Shown here in pieces: positions 52,267-63,648 of a stretch of DNA of 64,000 nucleotides (positions are counted from its first letter, which is position 1; every line of letters begins with the position of its first letter). The stretch comes from Linyphia triangularis. Taxonomy: Eukaryota > Arthropoda > Arachnida > Araneae > Linyphiidae. Made by a program: the position numbers and the translations under genes. Under the pieces are notes generated by a model. The model had not been told where the DNA came from. It saw only the letters and a program-made list of their open reading frames with translations, and did not search any database. The stretch lies in NCBI GenBank assembly GCA_963978545.1, contig OZ021729.1, forward strand, positions 14,783,501 to 14,847,500, given 5' to 3'.

Positions 52267-52779
52267 ATGAAGTATCTTTACGCTCTAGTCCACACGCAAG
52301 GCGTTGTCATGGATGGGCAATATATTCCTCTAGAGATGAGTTACATTGACGTTACCGGATACGAGATTCATTCCCAAATCACCAGTCCACTCTCCTTCTC
52401 TACCGCGAAACGATTGCATAAAATATCGTTACCCGATGCCATCATGACCACTCAAGAAGGACAACCGTACTCGAACGCTGTACGTTTCTTGGCCGAACGT
52501 TATCAAGTGTTGAGTCAACTCTTTCAAACGACCGAGATTAACTTTGGATATAAAGGTCAGAGCTATCAACCCAAGATTCTACACGATGCTGGAATTGAAC
52601 ATGTAATCAACGTGGAAGAGTTTGGTATACCTTCTTTGCGTAAGTTGAGCGCCATGTACAACCTGGGTCAATTTGCATGTCCTTTTCACTATTATCCCTT
52701 CAAATGTGCCCGTCTAGCAGTACGACTCATCTGGTATGCGTTGGAGCAGAATAGCATTTTGACGCTCGGCCAACAATAA
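52267..52779 (+). CDS. Unknown protein, possible RNase H-like fold, 170 aa
   Basis: The N-terminal VHTQGVVMDGQYIPLEMSYID and a later ACPFHYYPFKCARLAV (about 137-152, Cys-His-Cys) with an intervening INVEEFGIPSLRKL block resemble a poorly characterised RNase H/DEDD-type domain seen in arthropod and viral proteins; this is pattern memory only, and the acidic residues of an active nuclease are not all visible. It is divergent from the 85-residue gene and overlaps the 3' end of the convergent gene by 66 bases. Confidence 0.65.
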   Translation: MKYLYALVHTQGVVMDGQYIPLEMSYIDVTGYEIHSQITSPLSFSTAKRLHKISLPDAIMTTQEGQPYSNAVRFLAERYQVLSQLFQTTEINFGYKGQSYQPKILHDAGIEHVINVEEFGIPSLRKLSAMYNLGQFACPFHYYPFKCARLAVRLIWYALEQNSILTLGQQ

Positions 52780-53751
52780 CCGTTCAGTAAGAATCCACAA
52801 GTCCGATTGAACGGGGGAAGGAGAATGCACAATGGGGGTGGTTTCCCACAAATGATCTCGATCACACATTGCCAATAGTCTTTGAAATACGTCCACCGTC
52901 TTGGGAGGTGTCTCGTCGTCCTGCACCTGTTGAACTTCGTCGTGAACCACGTGGACATTGGCCAGAAACTGATCGAGCTCTGGATGAGGAATTACTAACG
53001 CCTTGGGACGGTTACCTCTCAAAATGGCATCGATGCTTTCCTTCAAGAGTCGTTGAACGGATTGCGAGAGGGGATGTTGTGGTTTTTTGCGAATGAAAGC
53101 TTCGAGAGCCTGTTCCGTTTGCCAATGAACAGCATTGACATACTCGTGGCCAGGTACCAGATACATACCGAGTGGATCGTAAAATCGACCTCGAACGTCG
53201 CACGTCAAATCATAGAGACGGACGACTCGTCGTTGGAAAACGGAAAGTGTCGGAGGGAGAGGAGTAAACTCTTTTCGGAAAGGACGTCGATGTTGGATCA
53301 TGCGTCGAGCCAGTTCTCCCCAGAAAGCTGCCGACTGGTAGTGGACCGACGACTCTGAGTGATCGGGTTCCTGTAGGAACGTTTCGAGAGTGTGACGATC
53401 GTCTGCGTCCGGAAGGATTGCGGGTTCGGTAGGAATCCTTCTGGCCAAAATGGCCGAAAGATTGTCAAAGAAACGGTGGACCGTGCCCGATTGAAAAGCG
53501 GGTGTTGGATCGTCGAGGTTTTGTTCGAGATGTGACAACAAAGCGTCGAGGTCTCTGTTGACGCGATAAGGGTAAAGTGCCAAACCACCTTGACGACCCA
53601 TTTCTTGCCAACGAATACCGTCGACTTCCATCTTGAGAAAAATCATTTCGAGTGAAGGCGGTGGACGACGTGAACATGTGAGAGGTTCACCGAAAATGAT
53701 AAACTTAACCCAAGGTATCAAGGAAGGCTCTGACATCTTGGTTCCAGACAT
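52714..53751 (-). CDS. Unknown protein, 345 aa
   Basis: Unrecognised, soluble and GC-rich relative to the window, with many Arg, Pro and His. ATGs at 53751 and 53736 are both possible. No metal or nucleotide motif is seen. It belongs to the compact late-type block by codon use and is followed upstream by repeats. Its 3' end overlaps the 170-residue gene by 66 bases. Confidence 0.75.
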   Translation of the reverse strand: MSGTKMSEPSLIPWVKFIIFGEPLTCSRRPPPSLEMIFLKMEVDGIRWQEMGRQGGLALYPYRVNRDLDALLSHLEQNLDDPTPAFQSGTVHRFFDNLSAILARRIPTEPAILPDADDRHTLETFLQEPDHSESSVHYQSAAFWGELARRMIQHRRPFRKEFTPLPPTLSVFQRRVVRLYDLTCDVRGRFYDPLGMYLVPGHEYVNAVHWQTEQALEAFIRKKPQHPLSQSVQRLLKESIDAILRGNRPKALVIPHPELDQFLANVHVVHDEVQQVQDDETPPKTVDVFQRLLAMCDRDHLWETTPIVHSPSPVQSDLWILTERLLLAERQNAILLQRIPDESYC

Positions 53752-54297
<546 letters not shown>

Positions 54298-54549
54298 TAT
54301 ATATATAACCCGGTCCGTGAGGGTACCTCAGTCGGTACCCAGACCTCGACCTGGAAGGACGTCTCTTTGCCCACTCCTCTCTCTGAACTATTTGATATAT
54401 ATATATATAACCCGACCCCTGAGGTTTGCTCAGTCGGGTGCCGGTTGACGACAGACCCCACTCCTTTTGATTTGAAGCAGCAAACCCTATTTTACAACTC
54501 GGTAAAAACACTGCCATCACGTCAATTTTTTAAAAAACACCATTCAGAG
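54298..54549 (+). promoter_or_regulatory. Two tandem promoters of the XRN gene
   Basis: The first has TATA at 54298, TCAGTC with +1 at 54330 and GGACG at +28 (54357-54361). The second has TATA near 54400 and TCAGTC with +1 at 54432 but no correctly spaced DPE. The ATG is 118 bases after the second +1. Confidence 0.7.
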
Positions 54550-55812
54550 ATGGGTATTACCAATTTTTGCAGGTTTTTGGATCCGCTCCTAATATCCACG
54601 TCCGAACCAGAATTCTTTGACTCAATTCTCGTTGACGTGCAGAGCTTTCTCTACATTGGTATTGAACTTGCTCTCGAAGAAGACGAATCTAAATGTATAC
54701 GGGAAATATGTCAGATTACTTGGAGTAAACTTTCCAAAACACTCACCGAGTTACTCGAACACGCTACGGCTCCCAGCATCACACTCGTCCTATCTTTTGA
54801 CGGAGACGGGGTTCCCATGAAGTGGCCCACGCAACGCAAACGCCGATCGAAAAAGACGACTATTCAAGGCAAAAACAAGTATCGCTACGCCTTATTTGGT
54901 GTCAATACCATTTCTATACAAGTCCAAAACTATATTATTCAACAATTAAAACTTTATAGGTTCCCTTCCACCCATCAGTTGGATGTCGTTTTGTGCGGCT
55001 GTAACGTTGCAGGCGAAGGCGAACACAAAATATTCCAAGTGGCCGAAGCACTCTCCTGCCGTCATCCCCTTGTGGTCAGTGTGGACCAAGACGTATTTGT
55101 TTTGGCTTTTATGCGTGTCGATCGCTACGATTCGATTCAAATCTATCGATACAACAAGTTTTATAACGTGACCCGGTTCCTGAGAACAACGCTACCTTAT
55201 CCCATCTCTCGTCTTATCATTGCCACGTTTTTATTCGGTAACGATTTTATTCCACCTCTAGTGGGAATCACCTATGTCAACCCTCCCGCAATCCACGACA
55301 GCTTGCAGTTTGATACCAGTTCCTCCTCCGACGAATCATCGGACGAATCCTATACAGAATCGAATCCAGCACACGTCATGGCTATTTTTCTGAATAATAT
55401 AGGACCCAAGCTTCGTTTCGAACGCGTGTCGCACGTAGATTCTGATTTACTAGTAGCTTTTTGGAAAACTTACTTGTGGTGCTGGGATTATTACACGCAA
55501 CGCGACTTTCTTCAAAAATATCTTGAAAATCCCATCTATGACACTTTTGATCGCAATCAACTATTGACGGGACTCTCAAAGTCCCACTATTCGGCTTTAA
55601 AATTACAAGAGGCACAAGAGCTTTACACGAATATTGTCACACGATCGACAAACGCGTCCGAAGCCGCCCGTGCCGTTTTTACGGACCAGAAGATGCGGAA
55701 GGAGCTCGAACCTTACTGGACACAACAAGCCGATGGTGCATGTTTCCGCTTACGTTTAACCAAACGCACCCCAAAGCCAGCATCAAAGCAATACCCCACC
55801 ATTGAAATCTAA
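54550..55812 (+). CDS. XRN-type 5'-3' exoribonuclease, 420 aa
   Basis: Starts with MGITNF, like cellular XRN1/XRN2 (MGxPxFxRW), followed by VDVQSF (28-33, catalytic Asp), FDGDGVPMK with a downstream QRKRR (the substrate-binding basic helix), CNVAGEGEHKIF (GEGEHKI signature), VVSVDQDVFVLA and LFGNDFIPPL (GNDFLP signature). Together these make the acidic active site of the XRN N-terminal domain. An acidic Ser-rich insertion (SSSSDESSDES, about 260) follows. Cellular XRNs are far longer; this is the nuclease core only. XRNs degrade 5'-monophosphate RNA after decapping, so host mRNA turnover or removal of dsRNA-derived or antisense transcripts is a plausible role (inference). Confidence 0.92.
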   Translation: MGITNFCRFLDPLLISTSEPEFFDSILVDVQSFLYIGIELALEEDESKCIREICQITWSKLSKTLTELLEHATAPSITLVLSFDGDGVPMKWPTQRKRRSKKTTIQGKNKYRYALFGVNTISIQVQNYIIQQLKLYRFPSTHQLDVVLCGCNVAGEGEHKIFQVAEALSCRHPLVVSVDQDVFVLAFMRVDRYDSIQIYRYNKFYNVTRFLRTTLPYPISRLIIATFLFGNDFIPPLVGITYVNPPAIHDSLQFDTSSSSDESSDESYTESNPAHVMAIFLNNIGPKLRFERVSHVDSDLLVAFWKTYLWCWDYYTQRDFLQKYLENPIYDTFDRNQLLTGLSKSHYSALKLQEAQELYTNIVTRSTNASEAARAVFTDQKMRKELEPYWTQQADGACFRLRLTKRTPKPASKQYPTIEI

Positions 55813-56167
55813 ACAGTTGGAGGGGAAAGAAACGGAACGGATCGAAAATGTCTTGTGCTCCCTTTTGGTATTGTAATCTTCGATCGAGACGAATCAGTTG
55901 GTTGACAGGTTCTGGGGCCAAGACTATATTGGAATGGCGGTCAATGACGATGAGACTCTGTTGCCAGTCTACAGATTGAAGAAGGGAGACATCAAACGTC
56001 TCAGCGTACGGATAACGATCGTACACGTCTGAGGATTGGATATGGGACAAGAGTTGTGCTGTAAAAATGACATTTTTAGGATAGGTGAGAACGAAACGGG
56101 ATTGAAAGAGTGTGTCGTTGTAAGGAATCCATGGCAAGGAGTGCAATACGGCATCGAGTGACGTCAT
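55679..56167 (-). CDS. Membrane-anchored protein, 162 aa
   Basis: One hydrophobic segment near the C-terminus (WWGIALMLALGCVWLNV, about 123-139) preceded by a soluble domain with a VIDRHSNIVLAPEPV block. A PIF-6-like identity was considered but not supported by a motif I can state. Its 3' end overlaps the XRN 3' end by 134 bases in convergent orientation, and its start is 32 bases from the next divergent gene. Confidence 0.65.
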   Translation of the reverse strand: MTSLDAVLHSLPWIPYNDTLFQSRFVLTYPKNVIFTAQLLSHIQSSDVYDRYPYAETFDVSLLQSVDWQQSLIVIDRHSNIVLAPEPVNQLIRLDRRLQYQKGAQDIFDPFRFFPLQLFRFQWWGIALMLALGCVWLNVSGNMHHRLVVSSKVRAPSASSGP

Positions 56168-56199
56168 GTCCTTGATTCCTAACGTAAAAACAAAGAAGA

Positions 56200-56664
56200 A
56201 TGGCTACTGGTAAAGTAGCACCAGAAAAATTCTTGACACCGGTGGACAAGTTTGAAATGATACAGCTGGGACAAGGAGATCCAACATTACGTTCAGTACC
56301 CAGAGCAGATAGAAAGAGCTCCAAGAATTTTACAGAAACAAATAACGAATATTATTATCTTAAAACTCGAGACCACGTGAGTGTCTTGCGGCGTGCATTG
56401 GGTATGAGTCGCTTTGCTAGACGTCGCTACAAAAGTCATACACTATGGGAGTTAAACAACGGACCTCTGCACAAGTTTCTTGAAAATACGGAACATTCAA
56501 AGCTAGCACCGATGGTTCATCTAGGTATGGGCTTACCGGTACTAAAAGAGACCGCATTGATGTTTACGCTAGACAAGTATAATAAAAGAATGGCTGATAA
56601 AAAGGCAGCTGATAAGGCAGCTGAAGAAGCCTTGAAAAGAGAGTCTTCAGGTGGGGATTTATAA
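56200..56664 (+). CDS. Unknown protein, 154 aa
   Basis: Unrecognised and basic, with an Ala/Lys/Asp-rich C-terminus (DKKAADKAAEEALKRE). Upstream is ACAAAGAAGA rather than AATAAAG. It is divergent from the membrane protein. It ends 38 bases before a promoter remnant of the repeat tail. Confidence 0.7.
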   Translation: MATGKVAPEKFLTPVDKFEMIQLGQGDPTLRSVPRADRKSSKNFTETNNEYYYLKTRDHVSVLRRALGMSRFARRRYKSHTLWELNNGPLHKFLENTEHSKLAPMVHLGMGLPVLKETALMFTLDKYNKRMADKKAADKAAEEALKRESSGGDL

Positions 56665-57552
<888 letters not shown>

Positions 57553-57553
57553 G

Positions 57554-57617
57554 TATATATACAACCCAAATCCTGTACTGATCTCAGACGGAGCCCAACT
57601 CTCAACGTGGACGGACC
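57554..57617 (+). promoter_or_regulatory. Core promoter of the 539-residue gene
   Basis: TATATATAC at 57554, TCAGAC with +1 at 57586 and GGACC at +28 (57613-57617). The ATG is 146 bases after +1. Confidence 0.75.
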
Positions 57618-57731
57618 TCTGTTGCCTTCCTCCTTCAAGACAAAGTACCAGAGCGTATTAAGGGTACCACTACCAAGTAACGATACCTCAGTGTACAGCG
57701 GTATTCAAGGTGATTATTCAAGCCTCACATA

Positions 57732-59351
57732 ATGTCTCGAGATTTCTCCAATTCTTTTGGCTCTAGTTATCCTTTCCGCACCAGTCAACAGATTACATCA
57801 ACTGCTTTGAGTGAAATATTAACCGATATTATGCACGAAAACGACGATAGTTTTGAATTCCCTACTATTGCCCAACTTGTTCAAGGATTACCACTTGAAA
57901 CAACCATTCAGTCCATTCCTCAGAACATACCTACTAGTTCAACAACATACACTCTTCAGAACTCACCTATTGCATCCAATCTACCACTTATTGGTTCAGC
58001 AGGCCACAGTCCACAGAATTCACTCATTGTTATGGGTTCAGCAGTCCATAATCCTCAAACCATACATTCTCAAAACCATCCTACTCTTATTGGTTCAGCA
58101 GTCCACCATCCTCAAAACATTCCTCGTGGACCCTTCATACTTCCTCAGAATCCACCTACTCTTATTGGTTCAGCAGTCCACCTTCCTCAAAACATACCTC
58201 CTCAGAATCCACCTACTCTTATTGGTTCAGCAGTCCACAGTCCTCAAAACATACCTCCTCAGAATCCACCTACTCTTATTGGTTCAGCACGAAACCTATC
58301 TACCCGTACTCGTTATAATCCAAACTTTCCTACAGTCAGAGTGCAAGTAACGTTTGAAAAAAATACACTCCATCAATATTTAGACGTATTTGGAAATAAG
58401 AACGCGGGTGTCTATTTTATAGCTTTGCGTTTCAAACAACCCGTCGCTACCTACTCACATATGGGTTCAACTCCTATTCACGTGCCGGACAACACAGCTG
58501 TGATGATTTTAGGTCAAGCGCCATGGGTGGAACATACCAAAGGTTTGTTTTTCAATGTCTCTGAAACAGATACCTCGGAACAGCTGCTACTCAAAAGTTT
58601 ATTTCCTTCCCAGGCTATTCTTTTACACTACTATTGTCGAGAGACTTTGTTTGTCATTTCAACCAAGAACCCATTCTCTACCTGTTGGAAAAAGTGCAGA
58701 AGAACTTCGGCTTTTTATGCACTTGTTGAATTTTTCAATATTTTTAGTAAAAAGAAAGAGATACAATTAGAAGACGTGGCACTGATGCGATTTTTTCAGC
58801 GCAACTGTTATTTTCCCAACCGTTTCAATACGTGGTACCATCTGGCCTGCGCTCTCCTGCACGGACACATTCACCGTTTTCTCAATCGTCAGCCGACGGC
58901 GCAACTCGGTCAGTGGGTGCATCATATTTTACAACGCATGCAGACACAGGTCCTCCCTCCCAACCATCCTCCTCCCGATTTTTACATGTGCGAAATCATG
59001 ATGACGGATTCGGAACTGCTGGGTGTGGCTTTCAAGAAGGAACGGGACAAAGTCGTCTACGTTTCCCCCATGGTCGTCACCTATCAAACCCGTGCGTACA
59101 AGGATGCCAATTCCATCATTTGTAATGGTTGGCTACCTCTATTCAGAGACTGGAATCATTTTAGAAACTATGTGTTCTTATGGTACTTGAAGCACTCGAA
59201 TCATAATCTGCCTTCAGTTGTTTCCTGGTTATCCATGCAGACGGCTGAAAAATATCGTCTCTTGCAAACGGATTTGGAACATGTCAATTATCTCATGTAC
59301 GATTGTACACCCAAATCAAGATGGCCTTCAAAGCCCTGGTTCGAGCTATAA
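57732..59351 (+). CDS. Repeat-containing protein, 539 aa
   Basis: Residues about 75-195 consist of Pro/Gln/Asn-rich tandem units of the form PQNPPTLIGSAVHxPQNIP (up to five copies, DNA unit about 57 bp at 58085-58290). The rest (195-539) is a globular-looking domain with many aromatic residues and basic patches, unrecognised. The repeat block lies between two non-repeated parts, so copy number may vary without breaking the protein. The 3' end overlaps the coiled-coil gene by 31 bases in another frame. Confidence 0.8.
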   Translation: MSRDFSNSFGSSYPFRTSQQITSTALSEILTDIMHENDDSFEFPTIAQLVQGLPLETTIQSIPQNIPTSSTTYTLQNSPIASNLPLIGSAGHSPQNSLIVMGSAVHNPQTIHSQNHPTLIGSAVHHPQNIPRGPFILPQNPPTLIGSAVHLPQNIPPQNPPTLIGSAVHSPQNIPPQNPPTLIGSARNLSTRTRYNPNFPTVRVQVTFEKNTLHQYLDVFGNKNAGVYFIALRFKQPVATYSHMGSTPIHVPDNTAVMILGQAPWVEHTKGLFFNVSETDTSEQLLLKSLFPSQAILLHYYCRETLFVISTKNPFSTCWKKCRRTSAFYALVEFFNIFSKKKEIQLEDVALMRFFQRNCYFPNRFNTWYHLACALLHGHIHRFLNRQPTAQLGQWVHHILQRMQTQVLPPNHPPPDFYMCEIMMTDSELLGVAFKKERDKVVYVSPMVVTYQTRAYKDANSIICNGWLPLFRDWNHFRNYVFLWYLKHSNHNLPSVVSWLSMQTAEKYRLLQTDLEHVNYLMYDCTPKSRWPSKPWFEL

Positions 59352-62119
59352 AACAATCCCTTCTGCAACCAGACAACGGTACCAATTTCATATTGATCAA
59401 TTCCCTGAAGAAGGATATACGAGCCGATGTCATTGATGCATATACACTCGCCCAACCCCTCGTCGAACAACATCGAGAGTTGTATAGGACCAGTACGAGC
59501 TTTTTGGATTTTTTATTCAAATTGCTCGAGATTCCACCCATTGAGGTTCATTGTAGACAATGCAACACGCATCAAGAAAGAGTGCAGCACTATGAGCAGA
59601 CCGAGAGGAAACATTCGGAATTGCAAGTTTTAAATAAGAGGATACAAGATGATGAGAAGGTGCAACAGTGTGAGCAGAAATTGGCCGACTTGCAGAGGGA
59701 AAATTCGAAATTGCAAGTTTTATTACAAAAGGCGGAAAAGATGATACAAGATGATGAGAAGCATGTGCAAAATTTACAAAGAAAGTATGATTTGGAAATG
59801 GGAGAAAACAAGACCTTGCGTCAACAATTAATGAATTGTAGAAACAATTCAGTGGTTGATTCCCAACAAGAGATTGAGTATTTACAATTACAATTACAAG
59901 AAGCTCAAAGTAATATGACATTTCAGATGGACAACTTTAATGCATGGAAGAGTAATTTAAAGAATAGTATTGAAATTTGGATAGGCAATCTAAAATCTAA
60001 ATTTCCTGAGCAGGTAACAATAATTGATACAGACTATCAAGAACTGGCCAGAAAGTATGATTTTGAGACCAACGCTCCAATTCTTAATAATCAATTGCCA
60101 CCTATGGGATTATTTTCTGTAAAAAATACTCCACCAGAGAACCCAGTTGTTCCACAACTCGACGTAGTGCCACCATTTACTCTCAACGATCCAGCAACAC
60201 TGCAATTTAATATACCAAAACAATCTTTTAAAAAAAATTACCGAGCTCAAGAGATTAGTGAAAGAGTGATACAGTTTTTGAAAGACATTCAAGATCGAAA
60301 ATTAACCGACGAGGAGCTTCAGAAAGCCCTGGAACTTTTTCAGTATGATATGATATTTGATGAACTCTATCTAGATATAATTCAATGGGTGCCTTCCGAC
60401 GACATGCAAAGGGTATTGAATATTATTGAACTCACCAAATCTAACGTGGAAACCATTTCTAAAAATCTTTTGAGTAATCTTCAACAGTATTTCGTGACCA
60501 AAGCATTAGACTCTGAAAGTCAACGGATCATTGAGCAATTTAAGATGCACGAGAAGCGCATGCAAGAGTTGGAACAATACCAACTTGATATGCACAATCA
60601 GTTGGGATTGCTACAGCGTCAATTTCCAAATTGTAACTTGTCTTCCAACACTTGGATTCAAGACATTATAAATGAATTACAGACAAAATACGTTTTAAAA
60701 ACGGAGGAAAATTTGGCTGAAATGGAGGACGCGTCTGAAGAAATTCATTTAAGTAAACAATTAGCATTACAAGCAAAGGATATAGATGAATTTAACACCT
60801 TTATTATTAACAAGATATGTAGTTGGTTTGATTTAAACCCAGAATGTTATACAGATGCAAAAAGTCTTTTCTATACGCTGGTAGATACTCTCGATGGAAT
60901 TAGTTTCAAAATGAAGGAACTTTCCAGGATACATACCTCTATCCAAGACATTACGTTTGATAAATTACCAGATTTTATAGATTTTTTACTAGAGTTGTCC
61001 AATAAAGCAAAGTACTCTTACAAATCCCTTCCCATGGATGATAATTTCAATCAGGAACCTATCGTAAGTTGTGGTGACACACTTACCATAGCACCGCAGC
61101 AAATGACTGATGTAAAGGAGAGTTTGAATCTAAAAGAGTCAGAAACGGAAACTGTAAAAATACAACTTGACAGTGTGGAAACCGAGTTGAAAAGTTTGAA
61201 AGATACGTGTAAAAAACTGAGTAAACAGGCTGAATTAGGTAATATACCCTTTAAGGAATTGGTTACTCATGAAATTAATAAAAGAAATGCTTTAAAAGAA
61301 GAACATGCTAAAAAGATGAAACAGTGTCATCAAGAGAAAAAAGAATGTATGAAAAAGCTAGAAAAATTATCGCAAGCACAAAAGAATTATGACGAAGAGA
61401 AAAAAGAATATACAAGACAACTCAAAGAACTTTTGCCAATCCGTAAATATTTTAAAGAATTTCTAAATTTGGAAAGTGAAGAACTTGTTACTATAGAGCT
61501 AATCAGAACAAAATTAAATGAGATGCATACAGATATAATTGACTACATAAATAAGATAAAAGAAAAAAAATCTGAAAATGCATTGTTAAAAAAGAGTTTG
61601 GACAACTTTGAAAAAGAAACGCTCCCAACGACATTAAGCATGATGACTAAACTCTTTGATAAATTATACCAAAAATATTTTAAAATGTTGGCATTATACA
61701 AGTATAGACATTTCAAATTGGAAGACCCAGCTATAATTACAGAGATCCAAGATAAATTAAAAATATTATCAGATCTTGCAAGTTTAGAACGCCCAAGTGA
61801 AGCTGTAGAAGTTTTACTAAAATTTATTCGTACAGACCTGTCACTCCCGATACAAGGGGAAATTTATTTAAAAACTTTTTTCCAACCGGCTACAGTTGAA
61901 CCTGTTACCACTTATCTTGATAAATGTATGTTAAATACAATAACTACTATAAAAAGCTTGCTGGCACAGGCACAATGTCCTCCTAGTCGTCAAATTAAAC
62001 GTCGTAATGATGATGACAACACTTCAGTATCAAAGAAATGTATTGGAAGTTTTGAGGATGACGAGGAAAACCCAGAGTTGGAAATGGATGAGTCCAATAC
62101 TTCTGTGTTATATCAGTAA
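59321..62119 (+). CDS. Large coiled-coil protein, 932 aa
   Basis: The frame opens at a TTG; the first ATG is 59321. Long stretches of heptad-like Leu/Glu/Lys/Gln (about 85-205, 415-490 and 600-770) predict extended coiled coils, with Cys-containing segments between. The C-terminus is acidic (DDDN, EDDEENPELEMDE). Baculovirus Ac66 (desmoplakin-like) is a core coiled-coil protein of similar size, but coiled coils alone do not establish homology. The codon use is more AT-rich than that of the upstream half of the operon-like pair. Confidence 0.8.
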   Translation: MAFKALVRAIKQSLLQPDNGTNFILINSLKKDIRADVIDAYTLAQPLVEQHRELYRTSTSFLDFLFKLLEIPPIEVHCRQCNTHQERVQHYEQTERKHSELQVLNKRIQDDEKVQQCEQKLADLQRENSKLQVLLQKAEKMIQDDEKHVQNLQRKYDLEMGENKTLRQQLMNCRNNSVVDSQQEIEYLQLQLQEAQSNMTFQMDNFNAWKSNLKNSIEIWIGNLKSKFPEQVTIIDTDYQELARKYDFETNAPILNNQLPPMGLFSVKNTPPENPVVPQLDVVPPFTLNDPATLQFNIPKQSFKKNYRAQEISERVIQFLKDIQDRKLTDEELQKALELFQYDMIFDELYLDIIQWVPSDDMQRVLNIIELTKSNVETISKNLLSNLQQYFVTKALDSESQRIIEQFKMHEKRMQELEQYQLDMHNQLGLLQRQFPNCNLSSNTWIQDIINELQTKYVLKTEENLAEMEDASEEIHLSKQLALQAKDIDEFNTFIINKICSWFDLNPECYTDAKSLFYTLVDTLDGISFKMKELSRIHTSIQDITFDKLPDFIDFLLELSNKAKYSYKSLPMDDNFNQEPIVSCGDTLTIAPQQMTDVKESLNLKESETETVKIQLDSVETELKSLKDTCKKLSKQAELGNIPFKELVTHEINKRNALKEEHAKKMKQCHQEKKECMKKLEKLSQAQKNYDEEKKEYTRQLKELLPIRKYFKEFLNLESEELVTIELIRTKLNEMHTDIIDYINKIKEKKSENALLKKSLDNFEKETLPTTLSMMTKLFDKLYQKYFKMLALYKYRHFKLEDPAIITEIQDKLKILSDLASLERPSEAVEVLLKFIRTDLSLPIQGEIYLKTFFQPATVEPVTTYLDKCMLNTITTIKSLLAQAQCPPSRQIKRRNDDDNTSVSKKCIGSFEDDEENPELEMDESNTSVLYQ

Positions 62120-62842
<723 letters not shown>

Positions 62843-62844
62843 AG

Positions 62845-62908
62845 TATATATACAACCCGGGCCCTGACACTTGCTCAGTCGGTGCCCAGACCCCAACGTG
62901 GAAGGACG
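62845..62908 (+). promoter_or_regulatory. Core promoter of the zinc-ribbon gene
   Basis: TATATATAC at 62845, TCAGTC with +1 at 62877 and GGACG at +28 (62904-62908). The ATG is 79 bases after +1. Confidence 0.75.
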
Positions 62909-62955
62909 TCTCTCTGCTTGCTCCATTTGGAAACTACTTTCTGCAGCCAAATTTT

Positions 62956-63156
62956 ATGGATAATATTGAAAACAAAGCTATAGTCTTTTCAGAGTCAGAA
63001 TGTAGAGCTTGGCGACAATCATTTCAGAAGAGAACGTCTTGTTGTAAAAATCCAAATTTTGAACATATTATTCAACAGCGTCGAGCCATAGATGAAGCTC
63101 CCACTTTATATCATAAATGCATAAACTGTTTACGAATCACTCGTAAAGGGAAATGA
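62956..63156 (+). CDS. TFIIS/LEF-5-type zinc ribbon protein, 66 aa
   Basis: The C-terminal half reads QQRRAIDEAPTLYHKCINC (40-58), the Q-x-R-x-x-DE-x-x-T-x-x-x-x-C-x-x-C signature of the TFIIS/RPB9/LEF-5 zinc ribbon, whose DE pair projects into the RNA polymerase active site to stimulate transcript cleavage. The first knuckle is incomplete: C29/C30 with His37 rather than a clean CxxC. In baculoviruses this domain is the C-terminus of LEF-5, a much longer late-transcription factor; here it stands alone. It could be a polymerase accessory factor or a competitor (inference). Confidence 0.7.
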   Translation: MDNIENKAIVFSESECRAWRQSFQKRTSCCKNPNFEHIIQQRRAIDEAPTLYHKCINCLRITRKGK

Positions 63157-63163
63157 TATCTTC

Positions 63164-63406
63164 TCAATCGCTTTTACCAACAGTCTGAGCAAGGCAAAAC
63201 CAGTAACATGTGTCAAACATCTCACCAATCCATCCCAGGACAAACGATTTTCTAATATACATAATGCCGAGAATCCCAAAGACGAACACGTTGATCAATA
63301 AAAATAAAATCATCCACCATTTTCTCACCATCAACGTACACAATACTAGAACAGCCCCTGTATAAATGGTTCCCGAAGCCAAGACACCTACAATTACTTT
63401 ATCCAT
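63164..63406 (-). CDS. Small membrane protein, 80 aa
   Basis: Two or three hydrophobic segments (about 4-24, 31-50 and a weaker one at 55-65). The start overlaps the end of the next upstream gene (63394). Unrecognised; part of a compact membrane-protein pair. Confidence 0.7.
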   Translation of the reverse strand: MDKVIVGVLASGTIYTGAVLVLCTLMVRKWWMILFLLINVFVFGILGIMYIRKSFVLGWIGEMFDTCYWFCLAQTVGKSD

Positions 63407-63648
63407 CCAGAACTTGTCTTTTGTTGCTCATAGATCATATAGTCTCGCCATTCGAGAGGTTGAACTTGTCTGTAAAGGGTTTTCCAAGTGATTTGAGCAT
63501 AGGCTTTATAGAGGCTATGATTCCAACATACAAATAGAATGAAACACCAAAGTGCCACGACAAGCATCGCTTGATTCTGAAAGAATAAAGACACCATGTA
63601 TAGACCGCGACGAAGAGTTCCTACTCGCCTTCGTGTGCGACAAGACAT
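63394..63648 (-). CDS. Small membrane-anchored protein, 84 aa
   Basis: A basic N-terminus (RTRRRVGTLRRG), one hydrophobic segment (about 28-43) and a polar C-terminus. An internal ATG at 63597 would give 67 residues and would leave the start just opposite the ATG of the divergent gene. Length and layout recall the smallest PIF proteins, but there is no diagnostic motif. It overlaps the 5' end of the plus-strand gene if the long form is used. Confidence 0.6.
   Translation of the reverse strand: MSCRTRRRVGTLRRGLYMVSLFFQNQAMLVVALWCFILFVCWNHSLYKAYAQITWKTLYRQVQPLEWRDYMIYEQQKTSSGWIK
63584..63590 (+). promoter_or_regulatory. AATAAAG before the edge gene
   Basis: A perfect heptamer 5 bases before the ATG at 63596. 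Confidence 0.5.

Noticed and set aside
55679..56167. PIF-6
   Set aside because: Length and one membrane segment are compatible, but no diagnostic motif could be stated; left as an unknown membrane protein.
59321..62119. Firm assignment to Ac66/desmoplakin-like
   Set aside because: Coiled-coil composition alone is not evidence of homology.
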